Of a stretch of DNA of 64,000 nt, positions 45,901-57,873 are shown in pieces. The position numbers and the translations under genes were made by a program. The stretch comes from Pollenia angustigena (taxonomy: Eukaryota > Arthropoda > Insecta > Diptera > Polleniidae): NCBI GenBank assembly GCA_930367215.1, contig OV884056.1:196085310-196149309 (forward strand), in the 5' to 3' direction. The notes under the pieces are model-generated. The model did no database searches and was not told the DNA's origin. It worked only from the letters and a program-made list of their open reading frames with translations. Each line of letters begins with the position of its first letter. The first letter of the stretch is position 1.

Positions 45901-48189
45901 TGAGTTAAATACATTCAATTTATAAAGTAACACTATCCAGTGAGACACAAAGAATGCTGACGACGGCCGTAGCGGGCCAGAAAATGCATTACATTCTGCT
46001 GGTGTCTAATAATTGTAAATTTTTCTGTACATTCAATATACCTCATTGCTTTCCAACGGAAGGCGAAGGTAAAATGTAAATAGAAAATACAATATAATAG
46101 TCTGGTAGTGTATAAAGTCATTTCTGAAAAATTGTAGGAATAGAACTATTACAAAAAAGCTTTATAAAATACATAACTGAAATTTAGCTCATAGAATAAA
46201 TTCGAAAAATGAAAAATGTTGAATATAATATAAAGTTACCTTCGGAAGGAAATAATTCCCAGTTTCTATTTGTTAAAATAGTTGAGTTAAATACATTCAA
46301 TTTATAAAGTAACACTATCCAGTGAGACACAAAGAATGCTGACGACGGCCGTAGCGGGCCAGAAAATGCATTACATTCTGCTGGTGTCTAATAATTGTAA
46401 ATTTTTCTGTACATTCAATATACCTCATTGCTTTCCAACGGAAGGCTAAGGTAAAATGTAAATAGAAAATACAATATAATAGTCTGGTAGTGTATAAAGT
46501 CATTTCTGAAAAATTGTAGGAATAGAACTATTACAAAAAAGCTTTATAAAATACATAACTGAAATTTAGCTCATAGAATAAATTCGAAAAATGAAAAATG
46601 TTGAATATAATATAAAGTTACCTTCGGAAGGAAATAATTCCCAGTTTCTATTTGTTAAAATAGTTGAGTTAAATGCATTCAATTTATAAAGTAACACTAT
46701 CCAGTGAGACACAAAGAATGCTGACGACGGCCGTAGCGGGCCAGAAAATGCATTACATTCTGCTGGTGTCTAATAATTGTAAATTTTTCTGTACATTCAA
46801 TATACCTCATTGCTTTCCAACGGAAGGCTAAGGTAAAATGTAAATATAAAATACAATATAATAGTCTGGTAGTGTATAAAGTCATTTCTGAAAAATTGTA
46901 GGAATAGAACTATTACAAAAAAGCTTTATAAAATACATAACTGAAATTTAGATCATAGAATAAATTCGAAAAATGAAAAATGTTGAATATAATATAAAGT
47001 TTCCTTCGGAAGGAAATAATTCCCAGTTTCTATTTGTTAAAATAGTTGAGTTAAATACATTCAATTTATAAAGTAACACTATCCAGTGAGACACAAAGAA
47101 TGCTGACGACGGCCGTAGCGGGCCAGAAAATGCATTACATTCTGCTGGTGTCTAATAATTGTAAATTTTTCTGTACATTCAATATACCTCATTGCTTTCC
47201 AACGGAAGGCTAAGGTAAAATGTAAATAGAAAATACAATATAATAGTCTGGTAGTGTATAAAGTCATTTCTGAAAAATTGTAGGAATAGAACTATTACAA
47301 AAAAGCTTTATAAAATACATAACTGAAATTTAGCTCATAGAATAAATTCGAAAAATGAAAAATGTTGAATATAATATTAAGTTACCTTCGGAAGGAAATA
47401 ATTCCCAGTTTCTATTTGTTAAAATAGTTGAGTTAAATGCATTCAATTTATAAAGTAACACTATCCAGTGAGACACAAAGAATGCTGACGACGGCCGTAG
47501 CGGGCCAGAAAATGCATTACATTCTGCTGGTGTCTAATAATTGTAAATTTTTCTGTACATTCAATATACCTCATTGCTTTCCAACGGAAGGCTAAGGTAA
47601 AATGTAAATAGAAAATACAATATAATAGTCTGGTAGTGTATAAAGTCATTTCTGAAAAATTGTAGGAATAGAACTATTACAAAAAAGCTTTATAAAATAC
47701 ATAACTGAAATTTAGCTCATAGAATAAATTCGAAAAATGAAAAATGTTGAATATAATATTAAGTTACCTTCGGAAGGAAATAATTCCCAGTTTCTATTTG
47801 TTAAAATAGTTGAGTTAAATACATTCAATTTATAAAGTAACACTATCCAGTGAGACACAAAGAATGCTGACGACGGCCGTAGCGGGCCAGAAAATGCATT
47901 ACATTCTGCTGGTGTCTAATAATTGTAAATTTTTCTGTACATTCAATATACCTCATTGCTTTCCAACGGAAGGCTAAGGTAAAATGTAAATAGAAAATAC
48001 AATATAATAGTCTGGTAGTGTATAAAGTCATTTCTGAAAAATTGTAGGAATAGAACTATTACAAAAAAGCTTTATAAAATACATAACTGAAATTTAGCTC
48101 ATAGAATAAATTCGAAAAATGAAAAATGTTGAATATAATATAAAGTTACCTTCGGAAGGAAATAATTCCCAGTTTCTATTTGTTAAAAT
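42977..48189. repeat. Satellite array, ~13.6 copies of a 382-bp monomer
   Basis: The landmark CTATCCAGTGAGACAC recurs every 382 bp from 43259 to 47843 (13 times). Monomers differ at only a few positions. Block 1 (for example 43111-43207) matches the hAT interior at 17273-17372. Block 2 (43196-43257 and 43318-43361) matches the CACTC-element core. The inset 43258-43317 is GC-richer (GACGACGGCCGTAGCGGGCC) and of unknown source, as is 43362-43110-equivalent sequence (CTTTCCAACGGAAGG onward). Paired variants (GGCGAAGG at 45299 and 46063; AAATGCATTC at 46673 and 47437) are two monomers apart, so dimers were recently duplicated. A 62-codon minus-strand frame in 11 of 13 monomers is a by-product. 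Confidence 0.97.
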
Positions 48190-49136
48190 TTTATTCAAAT
48201 TTACAAAATTTGTCACACATACATACACTCAAATCTAATAAGGGACCAAATAAATTTATTTATTTTTACATAAGAAAAGTAGAATTTTTTAAGAAATTAA
48301 TTATACTCGAATAATTGACATAAATTGTTCGAATTATTGGAAATTGGCTATTTTAATGATTCGATCAAATAATGACGGAAAAATAAATAAATCGAACTAC
48401 GATTAATCGAGTGAATACTTCAGTAATTACGCAATGCGAAAAAGAAAAAATTTAATACACTGATATAGTATTTTTAGATTTTTTAAAAAACTCGTGGAAT
48501 CATGATTAAAGTGCAGTTAATTTCCACCGAATTAAAATTTTTTCAAAGTTTTAGCAAACCGAAAATTAAGATTTTCGAACAAACTAAGGGGAATAATATT
48601 TGAAATAAGATATTCACCCCTATCGTGAATAAAAAGTGGAATTATTGTTCCCATGAAAGTTTTATTACCCGAGAACGGAAAAAGTAATCATGAATCTCCC
48701 GTGACAAATTGTTCACGCTATCAATTTCAGTGAATATAAAAAAAGAGGACAGATTGAAAAAAATTAAAAATCAATGATATTTTTGTTTAAAAATACACAC
48801 AGAGGGAAAACCCCGTTCTAAAGAGAACGAAATTGACACCATTCGTTGACAAAAGTGAGTAAAGCACGATTTTTCTCATTTTGTGAACGATCATAAATCA
48901 TAAAGGCCAATATTAATAACATTGTGCACAAACTGCATATCCACCTAAATTGTCAATGAAGTCATCGCCCAGACCTGCAATTTTTGCTGCAGCAATTCTT
49001 GAATTTTTTGGAAAGAGATGTAAGAAGATTGGGTAGGGGTGCTCAGTTTCATGTATCCTGCAATTCTGTTTGGTTTTGTAATTCTCACACTTTTCAACTT
49101 GCAGTTGGCTGTAGGCACAACTCAAAATATATTATG
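48190..49136. other. AT-rich stretch beyond the satellite
   Basis: No TE ends or coding domain recognised. Starts with TTTATTCAAAT, also present at the left edge of the array (42971-42981). Confidence 0.4.
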
Positions 49137-49137
49137 G

Positions 49138-49363
49138 GCCATGTCACAGAGTACAATTCCGTTCGGAATTGAAGAAAACATATTTGTTTGTTGATGGAAA
49201 GTGTATTTTGATAGTTTTATGGCCTTTCAGATACAGACAACTCCTATACCGGTTATGAAAACAAAAATTGTTTCATTCCGAAACATTTTTTCGTCATTTT
49301 CTGAAGCACCAAAATACGGAATGAATTCCGTTTCCGAACGGAATTGTACTCTGTGACTTGGCT
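49138..49363. mobile_element. MITE, CAGAGTACAATTCCG family, copy 2
   Basis: Ends GCCATGTCACAGAGTACAAT / ATTGTACTCTGTGACTTGGC, as in copy 1 at 5671-5838, including the GGCCTTT and GATACAGA interior. This copy is ~60 bp longer. The frame at 49227-49466 is a shadow. Confidence 0.82.
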
Positions 49364-49956
49364 GTATATAAAACAAAAAATAGGAGAAGAGAAAAGATAA
49401 GATAAGATAAAAATACCAAAATTGCAAGACTAGAATTTCATAATCTGGACACTTATGCAATTTCAAAGCAGAATTTTTAAAAATTGCAAGACTGAACGAA
49501 GACTAACTCAAATTTCGACAAATTGTTTTGGCGTGAATATATAAAAATAAATCAAAAAAAAATATAACGCCGCACAGTGGTACATTTTGGAAAAAAATTT
49601 ATAACAATTCATGATTTGAAAACAGTAACAGCCAGTTCATCGATTGCCAACGTTAACGTTCGCATAGAAAATTATATTTAAAACAAAAACAAAATTCTAA
49701 AACTTGTTTTTGTTTTAAATGTATTTTTCTTTGCGAACGTTGATGTTCGAAATTGCTAAACGGGCAGTAAGTCCGATTGAAATACATTTTTAGGTGGCAA
49801 TTCAAAAATTGTATTCTTTAGAGCTATACAGAGGGGCGCCATAGGTCCCGAAATTAGGGCACCTTAAGCATAACAAAAATGTTTGATTACTATCTGTCAA
49901 CTTAATCTTAACTCTAGCTAACTGCAAATTGAAATAATGGCCCTAAGTGGTCATCT
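49364..49956. other. Unassigned, includes an imperfect hairpin
   Basis: ~49645-49690 (ACGTTCGCATAGAAAA, AAAACAAAAACAA) pairs with ~49708-49750 (TTGTTTTTGTTTT, CTTTGCGAACGTTG), a probable small MITE. Otherwise nothing. Confidence 0.45.
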
Positions 49957-50724
49957 TTATAAAATAAATGAAAATTCTGCTAAAAACCCGGCTACTTATT
50001 TCCCATTTATTTTAAGCGAAAACTTCATCTAATTTTTACTGTCAAAAATTTAAACGCGAATCTTATATAATTTAAACATCAAAACATTAAATACATATTC
50101 CGTAAAAACAAAGGAATATTCAGTTATTTTATTAAATTCAGTAATTTTCGTTTACTCCACAAAATAGCCGAATTTCCGCTTGTTTTTCTAATTACTTTTT
50201 TACGTTGTTTACAGACGAACTCTCAATTATAAGACACCAGCAGCATGACCGATGTGGTTTCGCAATTATTTTACTTTAAAAATTTGATGTATTTAACTAA
50301 ATAGTTTTAGCAAATAGAATATGGGAATTTTTTCACAAAACAAGCAAATCGTTTTTTATGGATAACCAACATTTTACTTTTTGGTAGTTTAATTAAATTA
50401 AATAACTAACTATCCCGTTGTTTTTAGTTAATTTTTTGATAACTAAATTATATAAAATAACTGAAAATTCATTAGTTTTTACGGAATTCGCGTTTGAATT
50501 TTTGTAAAAAAACAGTAAAAATTAAATAAAATTTTCGTTATTTTTAATAACATTTTCATTTAATTTTACATACAGAAGACTTTAACTTAATCAATGTGCA
50601 CTTAGTTTTTCGAATAAATGTCTGGAATTTGCTTGGAATTTTAAATTTTTATTAATTTAAACATAACTGAACGGAACACTTCTTAAATAAACTACATTCC
50701 GTTACTGTGATAATATTGTGAGTG
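49957..50724 (+). mobile_element. CACTC-family element, copy C, 5'-eroded
   Basis: Same orientation and order as copy A: TATAAAATAAATGAAAATTC, sub-terminal repeats, the ACTCTCAATTATAAGACACC core (~50190-50340), and the right end AATATTGTGAGTG followed by CA. The left TIR is absent. Confidence 0.82.
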
Positions 50725-50744
50725 CAGATATAGCCTAGAAGCTA

Positions 50745-51145
50745 CCCAGCGGTAAAGAGGCCTAATAGAAGGCTTTATTTAGCAGTCAGAAGCCCTTCTC
50801 GCTGCATTCCATACTTATTAATTTTTTACATAGGTTGTCATTGGGCGCAAGGCCTTCCACACTTCCTTTAAAAACAACTTCGATCCCTTCCCAAAGAAGG
50901 GAGTATGGAAGGTCACTAAAAATAAAAAGTAAATAAAACTGAACACCTTCCTTTCTCCCTTCTGAAAGAAGGGAGTAGCGAATGTGTACTGAATATTTCA
51001 GAAGGTCTTTTAAAAAGAAGTTTATACCTTCTAGAAGGCATACTTCTGAAGGCAGGATATCATGCGAAGCGAATCTTTTAGAAAGGAGTATAGAGGCCTT
51101 CCAAAAGGCCTGCCACTTGCGGTCCTTTCAATATTTACCGCTGGG
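50745..51145. mobile_element. MITE, CCCAGCGGTAA family, copy 2
   Basis: Ends CCCAGCGGTAAA / TTTACCGCTGGG, flanked by TA (50743-50744, 51146-51147). Compared with copy 1 it has an extra ~45 bp including TTTCTCCCTTCTGAAAGAAG. It begins 20 bp after the end of CACTC copy C. The frame at 50982-51170 is a shadow. Confidence 0.88.
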
Positions 51146-51147
51146 TA

Positions 51148-54100
51148 GTTCCCCATTTTCAACAATATGAGTAATTTAAAAAACAAATAGATGAATAAAT
51201 AAATAAATTGTTATTTTTCACTAACAGTTTTCTGCTTTGCGAATGCAGTGTTGCCGTCGAATAAATTTTGTAATTTTGCTTTCATATTACAGAATACCGA
51301 CTTCGCACTTTTTCGCATTTTGAATGCGAATAAAAACATACAGATTAGCAATTTCGCATTTATATATTTTCGAGTCACATTGACTTTCGTATTGCAATAC
51401 AGAATAAGCCCCTGGACTGATTCGAACGAATTGTAATCCCGATTTGATCATGTGATTAAACAATTTAACACATTAATAATTATTTTCTTTTAAGTCTTTC
51501 GGGAATGAGAGTATTTTTCACAGATAGATAGAAAGGCAAACGAGCATAGCGTAATCGACTTAGAAAAACAGTGTCTGGGAGTTGTATTCTAAACAAGCCT
51601 TTAATCCAAAGAAAAGTTACACAGAATTCTAAAAGAAACATAAAGAAACCTGTCTAAAAACGTTCCCAAAATTTTAAAATTGCTAAGTAGTTTATTTTCA
51701 TTAATATTAATTAATATTCAAAAAAAAATACCCATTTGATTAATATAATAAAGTTTTAAATGCATCAAGTTCTTTAATAAGAAAATAAAAGACGTTTTTA
51801 AATTTCAATTTGTTTAATTATAAAAAAAAGTTATAAATTCAAAAATTAATTTATTTTTTTTAAAAGGATATAATATGAACCACGAAATATGTTCATATAT
51901 GTTTGAATTTTATTTCAAAGAAATGTTACTTGTGTATATATTTTGTAGCTAGTAGGTATTATTTTATTTTAAAGTATCCAGCAAAAATTTTGCTTACTTC
52001 TATATTTTAGTTTATATTACAAAACCATACGCCAAATGCAATAAATTATATCCTTTGTCGTATATTTTCACAAGCATTATTTTTATAGAGATAATAGTTC
52101 TTCCTATACGTACATTTGAATAAAAGATTTTATTATTTTTTCCTTTTATTCTGGTTCATATGAGACAAAACATAAGGTTTATATACAACTAGTTTACAGT
52201 TAGAATTTAAGCTAAGGCCATTTTATGGTTGCTAGGTAATAATCTCTTTAGATTTACTTACTTCATTTCTACTACAGGCTCCAGCTGAATCGAAAAAAGT
52301 ACTAGCAAAAAACTTGTCGTTAATAGAATTGTATGTTTGGAAAAAATTCAATTTCCTTTAGATATACTTTTTGTCATGAACTTTATTTCAAATACGATTA
52401 TTTTTATTTTTCTTACACTTTCCGCACAATAAATTTTCACACGAAAGTCTATGGGATTTTTTGTTCAAAACTTTTTTACTTATTTTCTCTTTGTTACACT
52501 TTTTATTTCCATTTTTTCTGTTCACTTTAAAAGAAAATTAACATTTTTTTACATTTAATTTACGTGAAGATTTCTTTTTTCTTTTAACAGTGTGCTAAAG
52601 AGCATTTAAGGAAAAAAATATTCCCGTTTTGTTTTTAAACGCTTTTAAGTGTGTTTTATTTTCATTGTGTATTCTTTTCATTTGATTGATTTCAAATATT
52701 TTCACACGATTTACATTTCCAATTTATATTTAAAAATGTTTTTTTTATTATTATTATTTTTTTTCCTATTAGGCCCGAGTAATTTTTTTATTTCATGACA
52801 TTTGCATATTTTACTTTTTCGTTGCCCATTTAAAGGCCGCTTTCCTATTTCATTTGTTTTTTTCGGTCACTCAAGCTTGGACATGTAACACAATCATGAG
52901 CCAACGTTTATTTAGAAACATCTTAAGACCTTTTTCAATTTTCTTTTCTTTCACTTTAACGACCGTAAATAAATGTTGGGTTAAGTTTTCATTACACTTT
53001 CTGCATTAATAAGTAATAGGAAAAAGGTTTTTTCAGCTTTCTCTACTTTTATTGCCTACTTATAGGCTTAAGCAAATAAAACCTTTTTGTATTTGAGCTC
53101 TTGTAAAAAAAAAACATTTTAGCATATTAATGAAACTGAAATAAACCGACCAAACGACCAATGGAATGAAAAAATACAACCGACCATTATAATCCTTTAT
53201 AGTGCTTTTTTTATTCACTTTTTATTCCGATAGAATTTAGATGCGTAACTAAAACCGAGATGTTTAGTGTTCAAAGTTCAAATAACAAATGAAATTTTGT
53301 AGCATACATTTAGGCACATTAACCCCTACATATGCTTGTCCAACATATACACTAAAAAAAAGCACAGACACACTCACTAACATACATATGTATGTACTAA
53401 TACATATTCAATTATTTATAATGGCAATGGTAATATGGGAGAAATTTCTTCCTTACACTTCTGTACTAGAAACTTACTATCACACATAGAATTTATTATC
53501 TCTCGTCCTTGCCTCCTCCCACTACTACAACTACTGCCACAATTTGGTTCTAGTGGCCTTTTTCAGCTCTAGCAACAATAACTATTGCTACCAGTACTCT
53601 AACTGATAATACTGCTGCTGCAACACACACACACACACACATACACATTTGTAGTCAGCCTTTAATGGTAAACTATACAACAAGTCCCTTATGGCCAAAA
53701 ATGTATTCTAATCACACAAAAACCGAACTATTTCCTTCTGATGTACGTTTAGTTTTAGTATCCGTTAAACACGTCCAAACGCTGTTAAATGCCGGCTAAG
53801 ACTGAAATCTAAAATATCTGCTAGTCTTTATTATATCTACCAGAATCAGTTTCCTTCAGCAGCAGAGCAGCCGGCGGCAAAATACTAAAACAACCGGCTT
53901 GCATGCCTTCAAATGCTTTTATCCTGCCACGACGAGTATTTTAATTTCTAATAATATTTCCAACTCTTCGTAGATAAATTCTCTTAAAGTAAAAAAATTT
54001 TCTCAGTGAATTGTTAACTCTTCAGTTTTCAAAAGTGCTCTTAATATTTATAAATAAATTTTGGTTTTGTAATGTGTCCTTGTATATTCTACAAGCAACG

Positions 54101-55406
54101 TGTTGTGTTCTTAACTCATACACACACACAAAAATACACAACTTTTTGTTTTTTGTCGCTGTGTTTTGTTGTTTTAACGTTGTTGCGTATGAATGAAATT
54201 TATTTTTATTGTTCAAAAAGTTTCGTCATGGCTTCTACATCTGTCTGTCTGCCCATTTATTTAAGCGTATGTATGTATGTGTCTATGTATTGTATTGTGG
54301 TTTTATATCCTTCAGAGAAATTGGGTGTTTGTATGAGTGTATAAGTGCCTGTATGCACATATGTATGTCTGTTAATGTAGGTCGTTGTTATAATCATATT
54401 TAAATTATTTATATTTTATTGAGAATTCTATTTATAAACTGTTTATTTAAGCCCATAAATTTATTTTTAAGCTGTATGTTTAAGTACTTTTCCTATGATT
54501 GATCAGAACTGGATTAAGTGAACTGTTTACATATATTTATTTTAGCTAATTGTAGATGATAAAATATTTATCAAGCTGATATTTAAATCGATAATTTTAA
54601 TTGCTTGGTTATAATTTAAAGTTATAAACAAAAAAATTCGTTATTTCCATATCAAAAAAAGCATAATTCGCAAAATAAACGATTTTTCTTACCAAGCCGC
54701 AGTTTTAAGTGGTACATCTTCCCACTCGCTGTGTTTCAAATGGCTTGTTATTAGTATAGCAACGTTAGGAAATTAATTGTCATGATGGATAATTGTTTAG
54801 GGTACTTTTCTCGTAAATTTGTTAGTTTTTCTCAAATTTTAATGTCAGCAAGATCTTGCAAGTATATATTTCTTAAACTTTGAACCTTTTTATAAAAATG
54901 TGCAATTCCTTAAAGGCTCCCCTTTATTTTGTTAAATAGCTTACAGGACTTAATGCAGAACATTTTAATTTTTTTTATATCTGAGACATCTTGTTCATAT
55001 TCATATAAACAAATTTGGAGAAATTCCTTTAGATATTTTTGGTAACCAAAAATAAAATATAATAAAAATTGGTCAACCTTAGAGAAAATGCAATTAAAAT
55101 TGGTCATATTCGGTATTGCAGATCAAATTGTTTTAAAATTTTTTTTTTTTTTTGTTGTTATCATCAATCAATTTTCTATTACAATCATTTATTTCTAGTT
55201 CGAAACAGAAACAGTAATTTAAAAAACAATTTGTTTTAAAAACCAGCAACATTTCAGCACCCCATAACTCGACAAACAAACATCATTCAAAAAAATATTT
55301 GGCCCACAGATTCATATTTAATACAATATGTATAGTTGTGTCAAATATATAAAAGGAATTTTGGCAAAATACTTTTTTATGATGTCCTGTTAACGAATTA
55401 TGCCTC
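51148..55406. other. TE-poor stretch, probably host non-coding DNA
   Basis: No TE ends, no paired repeats. Microsatellite (CA)n at 53623-53640, TGTATGTATG-type words at 54265-54290, GCAGCAGAGCAGCC at ~53860. Frames at 52333, 53289, 54011-54403 and 54910 are short and lack domains. Composition (CA-rich, CTGCTGCTG) recalls fly introns or regulatory DNA. Confidence 0.45.
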
Positions 55407-56215
55407 TAAAGCCGTATTCATAAAAACTTGTTTATGGTTAATTAACAGCTTTTAAGCAGAAATTGCTAAAGTTGTATTTATAAAACTAGTCTATTTAAAT
55501 TTTCATAAACCATTCATAAAGTAAAAAAATTTATTGTTGGATTTGCCCTTCTTTAAACAAAAAAATAAAATAACATTTTGATAGGTGTTTGCATTTTATG
55601 ATATTATTTTTGTGAAATATGTTGAAAAATAATGAAAAAAATGTTTTATTTATTAATATGGCCATGTTAAATACATTTTACTAAATTTTTTTTTATTTTA
55701 GACCACAAATTTAAAGTTATATGGTTAATTATTTAAAAATTTTTTTATACGATTTAAAAGAATATGTTCAGGGGCACTTAATTAAAAAGTAAACCAACTT
55801 TTTATTCGAATACTTTCTTATCGTTTATTTAAAAAAGGTTCAAACAAAAGTGCCTGTGATACTTTTCGGCAACATTTTGTTTACTAAATAAAATAATATG
55901 TAGTTTTATTTGATAAAAAGTTAAAGTTTTATATTTAAAAAAGAAATTATAAAAAAAAAATTATATATAAAATATCATGTCAACCGAATAGAAGTTTCAT
56001 GCATCACTAGCAATAAAATAGCAGCAAAATATAAATAAAGTTGCCATACTTAAACACAAAATCGCTACAAGCAGTTAATAGTAAAAAAGCTGTTAATGTA
56101 AATTTATGAATACAAAATTGTCTAGGAGGTTTATAAGACAAAAAGCGTTTAATAGTTATTACATACTATAAGCTTAAAATAAGAACTTTTAATGAATATG
56201 GCTGCTAGTGTTTAA
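55407..56215. mobile_element. Candidate element with AGCCGTATTCAT-type ends
   Basis: Left AGCCGTATTCATAAAAACTT and right, inverted, AAGAACTTTTAATGAATATGGCTGCT are similar over ~20 bp. The interior has paired TTAACAGCTTTTAAGC-like words. No clean duplication found. Confidence 0.4.
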
Positions 56216-57254
56216 ACAGTTATAGATACAAAGGAAACTTTTATATGACAACTGAGTAGACGATATGAAAGCTCCCTTGCTACAACTGATTTCATGGCCG
56301 CTTTTTGTTTTTACTGGGAACTGTGTGATTTCACAATATGAAAGCTATTGGAGTCAGTGGCCAGACTTAGTTAAACCAATTATAAAAAAGCCAGGACACG
56401 TTTTGAGTTTCGGTGAATAGAAAATGTCTTACATGTCATTAATAATAATTTCTTTTTTTAAATTAATTACGGCTTTGCCAAAATAATGGCATTAAACACA
56501 TTCGCCGAAGCGGGCTATAGGAATACACAACTTCAAATGCTGCTGGCTGCAAGTGTAGTCGTATAGTCAGCATCAGAATCATTTTGTGTAGGCAATACAA
56601 TTGAAAAATATAATCTGCTGTTTTTGTTAAGTATGAATTTACATTTCGATTTCAAGAAAATTCAGTCAACAAATGTTTTCATATGGGTTAATAACTTTTT
56701 AAGCTGCGTTCGCAATAGGCAGCAACATTTTCACTGGTGTTCATAACACTGCTTTACAAATTTTTAATTTGGAAAAATACCAAGAACGCCACATGCCTAG
56801 ATAAGTTAATTGGGATCTCCTGAACACGAAAAACGCTGTAATTTTTTTTCCTAAGTACCGTTTTTTAGATATTTCGATATTTTTTAAAGTCAGTCTTCAT
56901 TTAAAACTCAAAATTGTAGCCGTTTTTCAAACACTTTGTTTTTCTAAGAATTGGCATTACTGCATGCATCATTTATTTTTTAAACAAATATGAAGATCTT
57001 AAATGATTAGCATTTATAAGAAGAATAATTAAGAAAAAGCAGGGTTTTCACATTGCAGATTTCTAATTAAAACAGTAAAGTCAAAAGAACTTAAAAAGAT
57101 TTACTTTATGCGGTTTTGGAACAATATATGTGCCTATATATATTTGGAATAATAATAAGATTTGATTTGTGCATATATATAAATTGAATTTTTAAATTTG
57201 GTAATAGTTTCAGCAAAATACTTTCGATATATCGATATTTTTGAAATAATAAAT
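56216..57254. other. Unassigned, AT-rich
   Basis: No TE ends or domain recognised. Clustered ATCGATAT words at 57220-57258 border the next element. Confidence 0.4.
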
Positions 57255-57258
57255 ATCG

Positions 57259-57805
57259 GAGCAATTCCATATGAAAGCGATCACCTTTTGGACGACCCCT
57301 CTCCGATTTTAAAATAAATAGTCTCAATCGATTGACCAGCAAAAAATAATGTACCTACATATTTTTTTTTTTTTTTATAGTGACTGGTTTAGTGGTGGTG
57401 TACACCACTGTCATGTGAAAAATTGAAGAATTCTTCATAAGGGACCTCATTGAAAGTTGTTTTAAAAAAAAAACTACTAAAGCGATCGCAACGATAGCTC
57501 GTGATAGCTCGTTGGAAAGGTATTGAATCAGGCTTTAATTGAAAAATAAAATTTTCCTAATTTTTCTTAGAAATTTACCTTTAAATTTTCCCATGAAAAT
57601 TAAATTTTCCGATTTTCTACAGAAGCTCCTAAATTTTCCGGCTAATTTTGAATTCCTCATAATTTTTGCTTTAAGAATCAGCAATAAAAAAATGGGCCCC
57701 GACTCCTTGTTTGGACAGGAGAAGAGCATTTAAGAGACCACCTTGTTAAAAATACATTTTAAAAATTATTTTACAGTTAAAAATACATGAAGAAAAAATC
57801 TTTCT
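57259..57805 (+). repeat. Left terminal inverted repeat of the ATCG element
   Basis: ~547 bp. Matches the inverse of 59932-60486 with few substitutions. The right arm has an extra A run and a ~10-bp insertion (TTGGCAAATT) near its outer end. Frames at 57535-57733 are shadows. Confidence 0.93.
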
Positions 57806-57873
57806 TATTTTGCTGCTTATACTTAATTACAATATTTATTAAAAATTTCAATTGTCTTGGCATCATTATAAAA

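Noticed and set aside
43259..48031. Eleven near-identical 62-residue minus-strand frames (MTLYTTRLLYC...) as a tandem gene family
   Set aside because: They recur at the monomer period and are a by-product of satellite homogenisation. Two monomers have stops, and there is no domain, upstream signal or splice context.
42977..48189. CRISPR-like or other regularly spaced array
   Set aside because: The full 382-bp unit is repeated with no unique spacers, and the context is eukaryotic.
54011..54403. Overlapping small frames around 54.0-54.4 kb as a short secreted protein
   Set aside because: They arise from CA/TG- and T-rich low-complexity sequence; four overlapping frames on both strands share the interval and none has a recognisable signal or domain.
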